Shown here one piece after another: positions 9,704-19,410 of a stretch of DNA of 64,000 bases. The position numbers and the translations under genes are program-made. The DNA lies in NCBI GenBank assembly GCA_036365455.1, contig JAWQUS010000010.1, positions 20,756,501-20,820,500 of the forward strand, written 5' to 3'. A model generated the notes under the pieces. The model had not been told where the DNA came from, searched no databases, and saw nothing but the letters and a program-made list of their open reading frames with translations. The first letter of the stretch is position 1, and the number at the start of each line of letters is the position of its first letter. Source of the stretch: Macrosoma leucophasiata (lineage: Eukaryota; Arthropoda; Insecta; Lepidoptera; Hedylidae).

Positions 9704-11122
9704 TTACCTATAATGTACTTTTTACATAGTCTTTTTTAGGCGCCAACTCCAATAATAGGTTCACGGTATCACATATTTTACATACGGATTTTTTCAAATG
9801 TAATCCTCGAAAATTATACGTACTTTAATAGGTCATTAAAATAAAACATTTGTTTTATTGTATTGTGAAACGAAACGTGAGAACCAGCCAGACATATTCG
9901 ACCTTTTCGACGACACCTAAACGGCTGAACTGAGTCACTGAGTGCGGAAGCTCCCATACTTTTAAGGATTGTGACATGTATGAAGATCAATAAGCTCATA
10001 CAAAAAACGTATACAGAAATACCTGAGTACGGTTTAATTGTACATGCTCAGATGCAGTGTGGGTCGTGTTACCTCCAGAAGAGTTCAGAACAAGCATAAG
10101 AGTGTTGTCAACAAGTAATAAATTATTGTTGTCAACATTAAATTATTTAATTATGTGTAATTGTTCAATTGTTCAATCACAATATTTACTTCTTTTGGTA
10201 AAACATTTTATATATTTTCATTCTGTAGAGCTGTAGGTATACCAGTTGTAACCTCTGCCTAGTTTAAAGTCTACTTCCAACAGTACCACTAACTAATAAT
10301 CGAACTAATAGTCAACAATTCTAATAACTCTATGGGTTATAATTTACTATTTTTAAAGATATTATATTACCAATAATATTTTTATAGATTGATACAGGTT
10401 TCGAACATGATAGTTAAGTATTGTATAGGATAATCATCATTTGATTGGTGATTACTGTCAAAATATTAAAATAATGTTAAATTCCAAGGTACATAAGAAT
10501 ATGTTTATTTTCATTTTTATTATCATAAAACGGTAGAGTTATATTTTTTATAGCCGCTTAAATGATAATACATCTAATGTTTACAATGTTGTTCATGAAA
10601 TTACGGTAAAATTAAATAGATTGACGTTTCACTCTGTACCGTAATAGATAATTAAACGAATAATTGTTGTTAATGAATAAATTTAAGATGTCCAGATATA
10701 AAAGTTAATTTAACCTATTCGTTTTTAAGGTTCCATTATTCTTTTAATGCAGCCAAGTTTAACAAACGTTATTCATACTTTTATTTATGCTTATTTATAA
10801 GAAAAGATAACGTTATTATTTTAACGCACTTTATTTTTGTATTAAAAATTGTTCTTAACATTTGTTGCATAATATAATAATAAATAACGTCATTATTTAA
10901 AGTATTGTTCAACTAACGTCCGTGGGTCGTTTCCGCAATTATTCTGTGTTAATTAGTTGCAGTTTACTTCATTATTAAATTATTTTTATGATAACGTATA
11001 TGGTCAAGGCGGCATGTTATAAACATGCAAGCATGTATCACATCACTTGTATCGTAAAATATCGCAAATATCGAAAAAAATGCCATGCCATACATTTTAT
11101 GAAATAAAAAGAAAATACGCTT
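9704..11122. other. No recognisable feature
   Basis: About 1.4 kb of very A+T-rich DNA without supported genes, RNA genes or repeats. Confidence 0.55.
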
Positions 11123-11124
11123 TA

Positions 11125-11358
11125 GGTCGCGCCAGGTAAAAAGAACGCTGGCGGTCAAGCTGCGCGTCATGTGTTTTTATTTCATTTTATGTTATTCTAT
11201 GTAATATAGTTTTCAATCTGCCTACCAATACACGAAACCGCAAGCGAAAGCTAGATCAAAAATAAACCAATAGGGCTAGTACTTACGTGCGCGAGTGTAC
11301 CGATGCGCGAACACATCCCTTCTACTTTCTTCCAGCGTTCTTTTTACGTGGCGCGACC
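11125..11358 (+). mobile_element. Family D MITE, copy 2, with foreign core
   Basis: Both TIRs and flanking TA are intact. The central ~44 bp (11167-11211) bear no resemblance to the cores of copies 1 and 3 although the length is almost unchanged. It carries an A+T-rich segment in place of the usual AGTGGACGATTTATCGATCT core. Confidence 0.75.
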
Positions 11359-11363
11359 TATAC

Positions 11364-11540
11364 CACTCAAAGTCCCACACTAGGTATAAACATGTGTCGT
11401 GGGTGTCGTTGTACACACACAACACATACACAAACACCCAGACTCGAAACAAATAGGTATCTGTAGGCAATATAAATAATTGTCTCAGTGCGGGGATCGA
11501 ACACGCGGCCCTTCGAATCAAACGGTCGTCTCACACCGTA
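11364..11540 (-). repeat. Family A tRNA-headed SINE, truncated head
   Basis: Family A is a ~200-bp SINE. Its tRNA-like head carries box A GGTTAGTCCAGCGG and box B GGTTCGATCC. The body contains CCTACAGATATTTGTTTCGG and ends GGGGCTGTGAGTGTAAGCG. This minus-strand copy lies 5 bp beyond the family D element and breaks off inside the head. Confidence 0.75.
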
Positions 11541-11589
11541 CTTAGGGTAGTCACAAATATGTAACAAATAATAATAATTATGCGTCATA

Positions 11590-11811
11590 TCTATACTATA
11601 TTATCTAAACGAATATTATAAAGCTGAAGAGTTTGTTTCTTTGTTTGCTTGAACGCGCTAATCTCAGAAACTGCTGGTCCGATAAAAAAATTGTTTCAGT
11701 ATTAGATAGCCCATTTATCGAGAAAGGCTTTAGGCTATATAACATCACGATAAGATGAATAGGAGAGGGTAGGTAACATTGCAACCGCGCGAAGCCGGGG
11801 CGGGCCGCTAG
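11590..11811 (+). mobile_element. Short non-autonomous Helitron
   Basis: It starts TCTATACTATATTATC after A and ends CGGGCCGCTAG before T, with a GC hairpin region (GCGCGAAGCCGGGGCGGGCC) at the 3' end. The interior AATCTCAGAAACTGCTGGTC is typical of this group. A 3'-end relative is at 47550-47645. Confidence 0.6.
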
Positions 11812-12489
11812 TGAAAAATAACCAAAAACGTTTCGTTTTACACATCCGTCATAGATAGATAATGATACCAATAATTTTGCGTTTTTTTCAAGCCACTAAA
11901 AGATCGCACGGTAATTAAACACTGAACCAAATCAGTATCCGTGTGTTTGTCTACAAGTGTGAGATTGTTTTACAAGATTATACGTTATTATATCGCATAT
12001 CATATTTCAAATGTATTTTTGGAGTGGAAAATAGGGCTGTTGATATTTTTTAAAACATCGTTTTTTAAATATCGAATTTTCGATATATCGATTATTATAC
12101 ATATATCAATATCAAAGTTTTATCGATATTTTATTCGTATCGGCTATGTTAAAAAAGGTCATTTACAAAGTAATAAAGAAAACGAGTTCGACCAAAAAAA
12201 ACTATTTCGGCCCTGCGTGCTGTCTAACAATCTCTTCAATTTGCTCCAAATACAAGATCAAAAGGACGAGCGAGCAAATAAAAACGACGTTGCCCTCCAT
12301 AAAGTCTATCGATATATCGTCCAAAAAATAATCGGTAGTAAATATCCATTGCATAAACGAGACTGATAATTTTGGGCCTGCAATATCGTTACTGGTTAAC
12401 CCATTACACATTACCGTAGTAGTACATTTTGTAATATAGTTAACAATTAGCAATCTAACCCAACTTTAACTTGATCATCTTGATCATTT
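11812..12489. other. No recognisable feature
   Basis: Contains several open frames, the longest 141 codons on the plus strand (11941-12366), but codon content is A+T-driven and no domain is recognisable. I do not call a gene. Confidence 0.5.
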
Positions 12490-12651
12490 CTGACGCTATA
12501 ATATAATACGCTTCAGAACGTACGAACCTATTTCCGCGGTTTTGCATTCGTTGGAAAGGTCTCGGGCTCCGTAAGGTTTATAGCAAAGAAAATTCAGGAA
12601 TATTATTTATAAAACGACATCCACGCGGGCGAAGCCGCGGGCAACAGCTAG
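12490..12651 (+). mobile_element. Helitron 3' end
   Basis: It ends CGCGGGCAACAGCTAG before T, preceded by a CGCGG/CCGCG hairpin and TATAAAACGACATCCACG. The 5' boundary is not clear. The same 3' end recurs at 9703 (mutated) and 55413. Confidence 0.55.
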
Positions 12652-13590
12652 TATTATTATATACTTCAAATACTGGCAATTCAAAAAATACCCGAATTTC
12701 AAATTACTTATTTTATAGTCATTAGAAAATGACATGAAATGTATGGAACAGTATCATTCTCCTTTCTATTATTATCAGATATTTAACTTGTACTTGTAAC
12801 TTACCTGTGGATGACGTAGTTGGTTACATATTTATTGTAACAAAATATGATATGAATACTCATTATGTAACACACAATATGTAACTGTTTTTTTTTTTTT
12901 TTTTTTTATTAATTCACAAAATCCACAGATCTTAAAGGTACTTACATTTAACTTATACATATATATATATATATCTTACATCCAATTACGGATTTACTTT
13001 ATATATGTAAAAATAATAAAATAACAGTCACTAAAGAGCAGCACGGTGTTGATTGTATACATTACTATAGGTAGGGTACATTAAATTGTGAAAAGATAGT
13101 GGTAGGTACACATTCATATAGCAAACAAATAATGTATTGTACATAATGATGAGTCACATAGGTATTATATATGTACGATAAACAAAATTAACTATTCGGC
13201 TAATTCCAATAATGAATTTGAAAATGATCAATTATGTTATATCATCTGTTTGTTGTTCCTAATAAAATAAAGTATTTTATCAACAGCCCTAGTGAGAAAA
13301 ATGTATCTCGTTGAACTCTTTTAATGGCTAAATTTATTTTACTGCATCAAATTTATATAATGTGGTGAAATTGAGAACTCTTTGTTGAAAAGTGGTCTAG
13401 ACCACTAGTGTAATCTAAAATAGATTTGTTGATATAACCGGCAGGTTAACCTTGATTTTCATAAAATAATATTTATTAAGTAGTATTGGATTTTTAGATT
13501 TAGGATAATAATATCTTTTTACCTGTATATAATTTTGGACAATATGCAAAATAATTCCTTGGGCTCATGAATTTGCTTATTTCTTTTTTT
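12652..13590. other. Unassigned A+T-rich DNA with simple repeats
   Basis: Holds a T-run at about 12891-12907 and an (AT)n tract near 12958-12974. No gene or dispersed repeat is supported. Confidence 0.5.
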
Positions 13591-13958
13591 ATAATAATAA
13601 TAGTGGCAACCCATTATACGTCCCACTGCTGGGTACGAGTCTCTCCCCTTTTAGGGGGGAGGCCTGGAGCATACTCCACCACGCTGCTCCTGCGGATTGG
13701 TGGAGGTGGGTGGGTTAGTGGCCAACCCGCTGTCGGATGTTTTCAAACCGCCCATAAGGCCTCCGACAAAGCTTAACGACTTGCTATCTATCGATAGCAA
13801 CCGGGACCGACGGCTTAACGTGCCCTCCGAAGTACGGAAACGCGCGTTTAATTTGCCACTAGCGGTCACCCATCACACTACCCGACCGCGCCCGTAGTGC
13901 TTAACCGAGCAGATCGCTTATGATCCACACCAGCCGCCGGGCCATGCGCGCTTCAGGT
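13591..13958 (-). repeat. Family F (ATT)n-tailed repeat, copy 1
   Basis: Family F runs from GAAGCGCGCATGG to CCCAGCAGTGGGACGT, GGGTTGCCATT and an (ATT)n tail. The conserved middle includes GTGCTTCGGAGGACACGTTA and GATAGCAGTCG. The microsatellite tail and variable 5' ends indicate LINE-derived retroposition, but no protein remnant is certain. This copy is in reverse sense. Confidence 0.65.
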
Positions 13959-13989
13959 ATTAGATAATAATATCTAATATAATATCTAA

Positions 13990-14034
13990 CTGGTGGTAGA
14001 GCTCCAGTGACGGAGCTTGCAGTCGTAGTCACTG
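13990..14034 (+). repeat. Family C fragment, 5' end only
   Basis: CTGGTGGTAGAGCTCCAGTG continues into GACGGAGCTTGCAGTCGTAG, then breaks off. Confidence 0.6.
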
Positions 14035-14150
14035 ATGAAAAAGTAGTTATTGTAGCATAACTGTAATAGTTAGACATAATAGAAAAACCGCATCAATATC
14101 TATTTCGTAGTTTTAAAGATCTAACGCAACATATTTTGATGAGCTATAGA

Positions 14151-14655
14151 TTTTTTTAATGTTTTTGAAGTGGTATACAAGCATGCACTTTACATTGATG
14201 TTAAGTGATGACTGCAGCCTATAGACACCCACACAAAGACCAAGGTCAAAATGATGAAGCGTTACCACTCCTGAGGCCTAAGGTGTTATGCCTCTGTACC
14301 GGAAATTACAGGGCCGTACATTACCACCTGACCGGAACACGATAGTGCTGAACACTACCATTTAGCGCCAAGTATATTAGGTAATTCGGTGGAAAAGAGA
14401 CATTCTACTGATATACTTTTACATTAGTTTATTACATTTAGTTTTATCTTAGTGATATTCTTGACTTTACATATATTTTTTATCTTGTTTGACATGTATA
14501 TCAATTGTTATTCGCTTTAATATATTTTGTTTGTTTTTGACGTGTCATAAGAGGTGCCTGTCACCCTAAATGAATAAATGAGTTTCTGATTCTGATTCTG
14601 ATTCTGGTGGTGCCTACGCCCGCGAGCTCCGTCACTAGAGCTCTACCACAAGTAA
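14151..14655 (-). repeat. Family C copy interrupted by a LINE insertion
   Basis: The copy runs from the T-run at 14151 to GGTAATTCGGTGG at 14392. It resumes at 14607 with GGTGCCTACGCCCGCGAG and finishes GAGCTCTACCACAAGTAA. The intervening 14393-14606 is a truncated LINE. GGTGG on both sides is a likely target duplication. Confidence 0.8.
14393..14606 (+). mobile_element. 5'-truncated LINE, 3' UTR only, (GATTCT)n tail
   Basis: The sequence matches, base for base over most of its length, the reverse complement of the 3' end of the large LINE (58498-58715). It starts AAAAGAGACATTCTACTGAT and ends with (GATTCT)n. It therefore comes from the same family as the near-complete element at 58498-63100, cut off after about 214 bp. 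It is nested in a family C repeat, so it is younger than that copy. Confidence 0.85.
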
Positions 14656-14716
14656 GAAGTTTTGATACACAACTAAGCATACAAGACAAATGCGGGAGTA
14701 ACTTTGATTATGCTTT

Positions 14717-14883
14717 GTAATCAAGTGATGATGGTGGGAAACAAGCTTGTACTCCATATGGGTTTTAAGTGACAACTGCAGCTTATAGACATCTACACAA
14801 AAACCAGAGATCGAAATGCAGATGCTTTGACACCCCTGAGACCTATGTTTTTGTGTCTGCGATAGTTATTAGGCCATACATGT
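14717..14883 (-). repeat. Family C copy, truncated
   Basis: Carries ACAAGCTTGTACTCCATATG, AACTGCAGCTTATAGACATC and GAGATCGAAATGCAGATGC. It lies directly beside the SINE at 14902. Confidence 0.65.
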
Positions 14884-14901
14884 ATATACTGCCATGTATG
14901 A

Positions 14902-15210
14902 GCTGCCTCAGTAGCGTAGTGGTAGCAGGCCACTACTATTACGCTGGAGGTCCTGGGTTCGATTCCCGGGTCGGGGATAATAGAGATAACGGTTTAAAAG
15001 CCTTTATCTCTGCTTCTATTGGGATTTTCCCATTTTCTGGAAGTTTCCCAGTACCCCGGAGTTTGGTAATGTGCCCGGAGATGGCAACAGGTTCGCCACC
15101 TGTTACATGGGCCAAAACGTAACCGGCGAGTCGTGGGTGTTTGCATGTATGATTGAATGCATGCATTTACCTCTGCCTACCCCTTCGGGGATTACAGGCG
15201 TGAAGTTACG
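14902..15210 (+). repeat. Family B tRNA-headed SINE, full copy
   Basis: Family B is a ~310-bp SINE. Its head has box A (TAGCGTAGTGG) and box B (GGTTCGATTCC) in a tRNA-like layout. The body has GTGCCCGGAGATGGCAACAG and GTTACATGGGCCAAAACGTA, and the 3' end is GGATTACAGGCGTGAAGTTACG. This copy has head and tail. CATGTAT occurs on both sides (about 14893 and 15213) and may be the target duplication. Other copies: 20595, 27629, 37432, 46631, 47771, 53538. Confidence 0.8.
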
Positions 15211-15286
15211 TTACATGTATATACCTACAGTTAACAGTATTTCCATTTAGTTTCACAAAGAGTGCATGTTTGTACATCAGTAGCAA

Positions 15287-15384
15287 CATAGAGCAACTCG
15301 GGCTATCGGCCGCGGCGGACCGGAGGGGAGTAGCATTTATTACCGACGCAAAACAGTCTGCCATTTTTTACGGGGGGAAATATG
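15287..15384. repeat. Family G fragment
   Basis: CATAGAGCAACTCGGGCTAT continues to GGCCGCGGCGGACCGGAGG, then jumps directly to the inner TTATTACCGACGCAAAACAG segment. The centre and far end are missing. Confidence 0.6.
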
Positions 15385-15415
15385 TCAAATAAAAAAAATA
15401 TAAAATTAAATATGC

Positions 15416-15608
15416 TTATATTCACTGCCCCACAGTGGGTATAAACCTGTGTCGTGGGTGCCGTTGTACACCTACAACACATACACAAACACCCAGACCC
15501 GAAACAAATATCTGTAGGCGATACAAATATTTGTCCCGGTGCGGGGATCGAACCCGCGACCCTAAGAATCGAAAAGTCATCTCACACCGCTGGACTAACC
15601 GAGTCGTC
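15416..15608 (-). repeat. Family A SINE, near full length
   Basis: A reverse copy with an intact head: box B reads GGTTCGATCCC and box A GGTTAGTCCAGCGG when complemented. The body carries CCACAGTGGGTATAAACCTG. It is bounded by the family G piece upstream. Confidence 0.8.
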
Positions 15609-15867
15609 AAATGTGTGGCACACACACACACACTACAAAAATTGTCTATAACTACGAAACAAACACCTTGAATTTGGGAATTTGAAAATAAAAAATGTAT
15701 TGTTTTTTTTTATGTTTTATAAAACTTCGTTATTAATTATATTGATGTGTCATGCGAAAAACTGAAAACAAATGTTTTTTCATTTAATTATCAGCAATTA
15801 AAAGTTGATAAAATCTAAATAAAAATCACGTGACTATGAACGCGCCACGATTGGTTACCCCTAATTG

Positions 15868-15875
15868 TGACGTCA
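15868..15875. promoter_or_regulatory. TGACGTCA palindrome (CRE-like site)
   Basis: A perfect CREB/ATF-type octamer. An inverted CCAAT (ATTGG) lies at about 15850. Together they precede the exon-like fragment at 15986 and mirror the octamer upstream of the THAP exon at 17057. Function is inferred only. Confidence 0.25.
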
Positions 15876-15985
15876 TACTGTCATAGCTGTTCAAGAATAG
15901 TACAGCGTTTACGGCAATAACCTACATGTGACTTGACAATAATATCGAAATTGCTAAAAAAATTGTTAGTTGATTCCGTGTAGGT

Positions 15986-16128
15986 ATGTGTGACAAAGGA
16001 TTTATAAAGGCAAGGTCTGATAATATTCCTGATGTTGATATATTTATGACACAGACCAATCAACCTTTTATGACAACCAATTTTTTGACAAATGATGTTG
16101 GGTTCAATTCTGCTTAAGTTCAAAAGTA
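15986..16128 (+). pseudogene. Exon fragment, resembles SWIM/YqaJ-type insect proteins (from memory)
   Basis: The frame from the ATG at 15986 reads CDKGFIKARSDNIPDVDIFM, later NDVGFNSA, then TAA in place of an expected glutamate codon, then VQK. From memory, KxRSDN(I/L)Pxxxx(F)M and xxFxSAE(I/V) are conserved near the start of insect proteins that combine a SWIM zinc finger and a YqaJ-like nuclease domain. An acceptor-like CCGTGTAG precedes the ATG, and a donor-like AAAAGTAAGT follows at 16125. With one nonsense change and no neighbouring exons, it is most likely a decayed exon or a fragment carried by a transposon. Similarity is recalled, not searched. Confidence 0.4.
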
Positions 16129-16153
16129 AGTAAGTAAGTTTAATCTATACATA

Positions 16154-16732
16154 TCTATACAAATAAATAAAAATGGAGTGTCTGTTTGTAATATTAAAAT
16201 AACCGCTTTTTACTAAACGAATATGTATGTATACACGGTACATATACCAAAACAACATTTTTTTACAATTTTTGTCTGTCTGTCTGTCTGCCTGTTTGGC
16301 GAGGCTAATCTATGGAACGGCTGGACCGATTTTGACCAGTCTTTCACTGGCAGATAGCTGATGCGATAAGGAGTAACTTAGGCTACTTTTATCTCCATTC
16401 ATCCATACATACATACATACCTACATACAAATAAGCAGAATTGGAGTGTATCCAACTTTGACGGGACTCCCACGGGTAGGTAGCTGATGTAATATTAGGA
16501 GTTACTTTGGCTACTTTTATCTCCATACAACCATACATACATACATACCTACATACAAATAAATAGAATTTGAGTGTCTCCGATTTTGACGGGACTTTCA
16601 CTGGCAGATACCTGATGTAATAAGGAGTAACTTAGGCTACTTTTATACTAGCGTAGCGGCCACGACTTCATCCGGGTAAATACTGAACAATCATATTTTT
16701 TCTCACGTGGACGAAGTCGCGGGCACAGCTAG
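16154..16732 (+). mobile_element. Non-autonomous Helitron with internal 127-bp tandem repeats
   Basis: It starts TCTATACAAATAAATAAAAA after A and ends GTCGCGGGCACAGCTAG before T. GTGGACGAAGTCGCGGGC supplies the 3' hairpin region. Inside, GAC(C/G)(A/G)G-led units begin at 16334, 16460 and 16588, giving about 2.5 copies of a 126-128-bp unit with CATACATACATACATACC. It lies immediately downstream (in transcript sense) of the minus-strand THAP exon, so it would sit in the intron of that gene. Confidence 0.65.
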
Positions 16733-16771
16733 TAAGTAATAAAAATAATGTTATGAAATACTCGTACTTAC

Positions 16772-16949
16772 ATCGAAATGATCTTCACAACAAAAAAAAA
16801 TCGATTTTGTTTTTGGTTTATCACGGTGCACTGCTTGAAACCATTTATTTCGACGTTTTTCATCTTGGGGAACATTTAAAAACATTTGTTTTTGTAGTAT
16901 TCGTACATAATGGTACAAGACAAGAACGATAACTTTTAAGATTCGACAT
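16772..16949 (-). pseudogene. THAP zinc-finger first exon with one frameshift
   Basis: THAP domains are C2CH zinc-finger DNA-binding modules found in host factors and transposases. On the minus strand, ATG at 16949 opens MSNLKSYRSCLVPLCTNTTK, giving the first zinc pair C-x4-C. After a 1-nt frame change near 16905 it continues VPQDEKRRNKWFQAV and FFCCEDHFD. This gives the hallmark P/W residues and the C-x2-H pair. The exon would end HFD|GTAAGT at 16772/16771, a strong donor. Spacing between the two zinc pairs is normal for THAP. No following exon is visible; a Helitron occupies 16154-16732. It may be the relic of a THAP transposon or of a host gene; the frameshift would inactivate it unless it is a sequencing error. 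Confidence 0.6.
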
Positions 16950-17056
16950 TTTCAATATAAATTTGTGTTTTTATATCAATGTCAACAGAATTAATTAGAT
17001 CAAAACACTGTACGTATTGTCTCTGTATCAATTGCTATGAGTGGAAACTAACATTA

Positions 17057-17064
17057 TGACGTCA
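17057..17064. promoter_or_regulatory. TGACGTCA palindrome upstream of THAP exon
   Basis: A perfect CRE-type octamer about 110 bp upstream of the THAP ATG in minus-strand sense. It is followed by a GC-richer stretch (GCACCCGGGTTTGTTCGG) that could be part of a promoter. Inferred from motif and position only. Confidence 0.3.
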
Positions 17065-17238
17065 CATGCACCCGGGTTTGTTCGGGAGCTGTCGGCGTGT
17101 CTTCGGTACTGGATTCAAAAACTTATTTTTATTTTGATATAACTTATGAATTATTGCAAAACAAAAATAGTTTTGTCATAAAACTTAGGTATATACATAT
17201 AATCTTTCTATTTATCGCCAAAAAATTTTTTTTTTCAC

Positions 17239-17345
17239 CGCGATAGGTATAGGAACACTTGTGCTTATACCTTGACAGAAGAGAAAGCCTGCATATGGCT
17301 ACTCTCCTCCGGCCCGCCGCGGCAGATGGCCCGTGTTGCTCTATG
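17239..17345. repeat. Family G fragment, one end
   Basis: It ends GGCCCGTGTTGCTCTATG, the terminal repeat of family G, preceded by AAGCCTGCATATGGCTACTC. The other end is absent. Confidence 0.6.
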
Positions 17346-17582
17346 AGTAGCAAGGTACGGGCCATCACGACACGACTGCGGGGCGTCTGGAAAGGTCCAC
17401 ATCGTGGCTCATTACGTTCTTAGATAAAATTACAGTAAGGTTATACTAGTGACCCAACCCAGTTTTATATAAATCTTTGTACACTTATACTCGTATTTTT
17501 CTTCTTGTATTTTGTACTTCCTAATTTGTACATCGCAAAGGGCTGATCCTGTACCAAATTATAGTAATAATATTTTTTTTTT
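17346..17582. other. No recognisable feature
   Basis: Short unassigned interval between two repeats. Confidence 0.5.
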
Positions 17583-17943
17583 TGAAGCGCGCATGGTCCC
17601 TTTGCTGGTGTTGATTGTAAGCGATCTACAAGGTTAAGCGATACTGGCGTGATCGGGTGTGTGCTGGGTGACCGCTAGTGGTAAATTAAAATACGTGTTT
17701 CCGTGCTTCGGAGGACACGTTAAACCATCGGTCCCGGTTGCTATCTATAGATAGCAGTCGATAAACTTTGTCGGAGGCCTTATGGGCGGTTTGACAACAT
17801 CCGGCAGCGGGTCGGCCCCGTATCTCCACCGTAACCCGCATTGGAGCAGCGTGGTAGAGTAAGCTCCAGGGCTCCTCCCAAAAAGGGGAGAGACTCGTGC
17901 CCAGCAGTGGGACGTTTCAAGGGTTGCCATTATTATTATAATT
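17583..17943 (+). repeat. Family F repeat, near full length with ATT tail
   Basis: It starts GAAGCGCGCATGGTCCC and ends CCCAGCAGTGGGACGTTTCA, GGGTTGCCATTATTATTAT. It is the clearest forward copy and shows the retroposon-style tail. Confidence 0.7.
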
Positions 17944-18237
17944 AATTTATTTCAAGCAACAAAATGTAAGACTATTAGCAAAACAAAGGCTCATATAAAT
18001 ATATAATAATATACCCTTTAGACTAACATACATATGAATAATACTATGAACTAACACTATTTATCAAATAATTACGGCGATGTGAGGCGCGGTTTTTCTA
18101 CAGGAGCTGTCCAAGGAAACTTCCAAAATAATACTCCTTGCAACCAGAACTCTCCTCCCACTAAAACTCCTCCCTTATAAAAGTGGGCAGGTGCTGCGTC
18201 GGGACTCTCACCAAATAGGAATTGGTGAGAGTAATTA
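17944..18237. other. No recognisable feature
   Basis: Nothing supported. ACTCTCACCAAATAGGAATTGGTGAGAGT at 18205-18233 is a small perfect-looking inverted repeat. Confidence 0.5.
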
Positions 18238-18519
18238 CTGGTGGTAGAGCTCCAGTGACGGAGCTCGCAGTCGTAGGCACCACCACATTACCTAATATAC
18301 TTGCCTCTAAATGGTAGTATTCAGCACTATCGTGTTCAGTTCAGGTGGTAATTATGGCCTTGTAATTTCCGGCACAGAGTCATAACATCTTAGGCCGCAG
18401 GAGTGGTAACGCATCTGCATTTTGACCTTGGTATTTGTGTGGGTGCCTATAGGCTGCAGTTATCACTTAACATCAATGTGAACTGCATGATTGTATGCCA
18501 CTTTCATTACATAAAAAAA
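18238..18519 (+). repeat. Family C, full length with A-tail
   Basis: It begins CTGGTGGTAGAGCTCCAGTG and ends TTCATTACATAAAAAAA. It is one of the most complete copies and close to the consensus. Confidence 0.8.
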
Positions 18520-18981
18520 TGGAATTCATTTTATGGCGAGACTTGACTCTCAGAGTGAAATTTGTCTTGACGCGGATGTGGTCGACGAGATTAAAATTAT
18601 GGTTAATTGTTTTAAAAATATATAAAAAAAACATATATTATTAATGTCCAAAGAGCGTGAGAAATATAGCACCAATTGTTCCAGTTGTCGGCGTTTTATT
18701 ACAGGCATTGTTAATATTTTATGATAGAATTAAAAATTGTACTATAATGTAATATAATTGAGTAATATATGTGTGAAAATATATACATTTCCCGTGGAAA
18801 CTTAAGATTTATTAGGCGGGTAACAATTATGTTAATTGCATTATCGACTTTTAACCATGAATAAAAATATATCTAAAGAGCAAGTTCTATTGAAAGAATT
18901 ATCTTTTACAGTTACATTTCGTACCTTATAGTAAACAGATGGCAATCTCATTGTGTATACATCTCTGAGCTAAACTATAAT
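18520..18981. other. No recognisable feature
   Basis: A+T-rich, no supported feature. Confidence 0.55.
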
Positions 18982-19115
18982 GGTGAGATTCACAGACCAC
19001 ACCGCGGCTTTATTTTGAGCAAATTGCGCTTAGACTGTCAAAACTCATACTTTACTGAGAGTTCTAAGCATACTTTGCTGAAAGTAAAGTCGTAGTGCGG
19101 TGAGTGAATCTCACC
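18982..19115. mobile_element. 134-bp TIR element (GGTGAGATTCAC ends)
   Basis: The ends are inverted: GGTGAGATTCAC...CACCGC at the left and GCGGTGAGTGAATCTCACC at the right, with weaker complementarity continuing inward (GGCTTTATT / GTAAAGTCG). No clear target duplication. It abuts the family C copy at 19127. Confidence 0.6.
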
Positions 19116-19126
19116 CTAAGTTTTTA

Positions 19127-19410
19127 CTGGTGGTAGAGCTCCAGTGATGGAGCTCACGAGCGTAGGCACCACCGCATTACCTAATATACTTGCCGCTAAA
19201 TAGTAGTTTTCAGCACTATCGTGTTCCGGTCAGGTGGTAATGTACGGCCCTGTAATTTCCGGCACAGAGGCATAACACCTTAGACCTTACGAGTGGCAAC
19301 GCATCTGCATTTTGACCTTGGTCTTTGTGTGGGTGTCTATAGGTTGCAGTCATCACTTAACATCAATTTGAACTGCATGCTTGTTTACCACTTCCACTTT
19401 ACGTAAGAAA
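19127..19410 (+). repeat. Family C, full length
   Basis: Starts CTGGTGGTAGAGCTCCAGTG and ends TTTACCACTTCCACTTTACG. The A-tail is eroded. Confidence 0.75.

Noticed and set aside
11941..12366. 141-codon plus-strand frame as a possible gene
   Set aside because: Composition is that expected from A+T-rich DNA (Ile/Lys/Phe/Tyr/Asn); no domain, no splice or start context; overlapping frames are equally open.
16334..16660. Possible satellite or CRISPR-like array
   Set aside because: Only about 2.5 units of a ~127-bp repeat inside a Helitron; the repeats are longer than CRISPR repeats and this is a eukaryotic genome.
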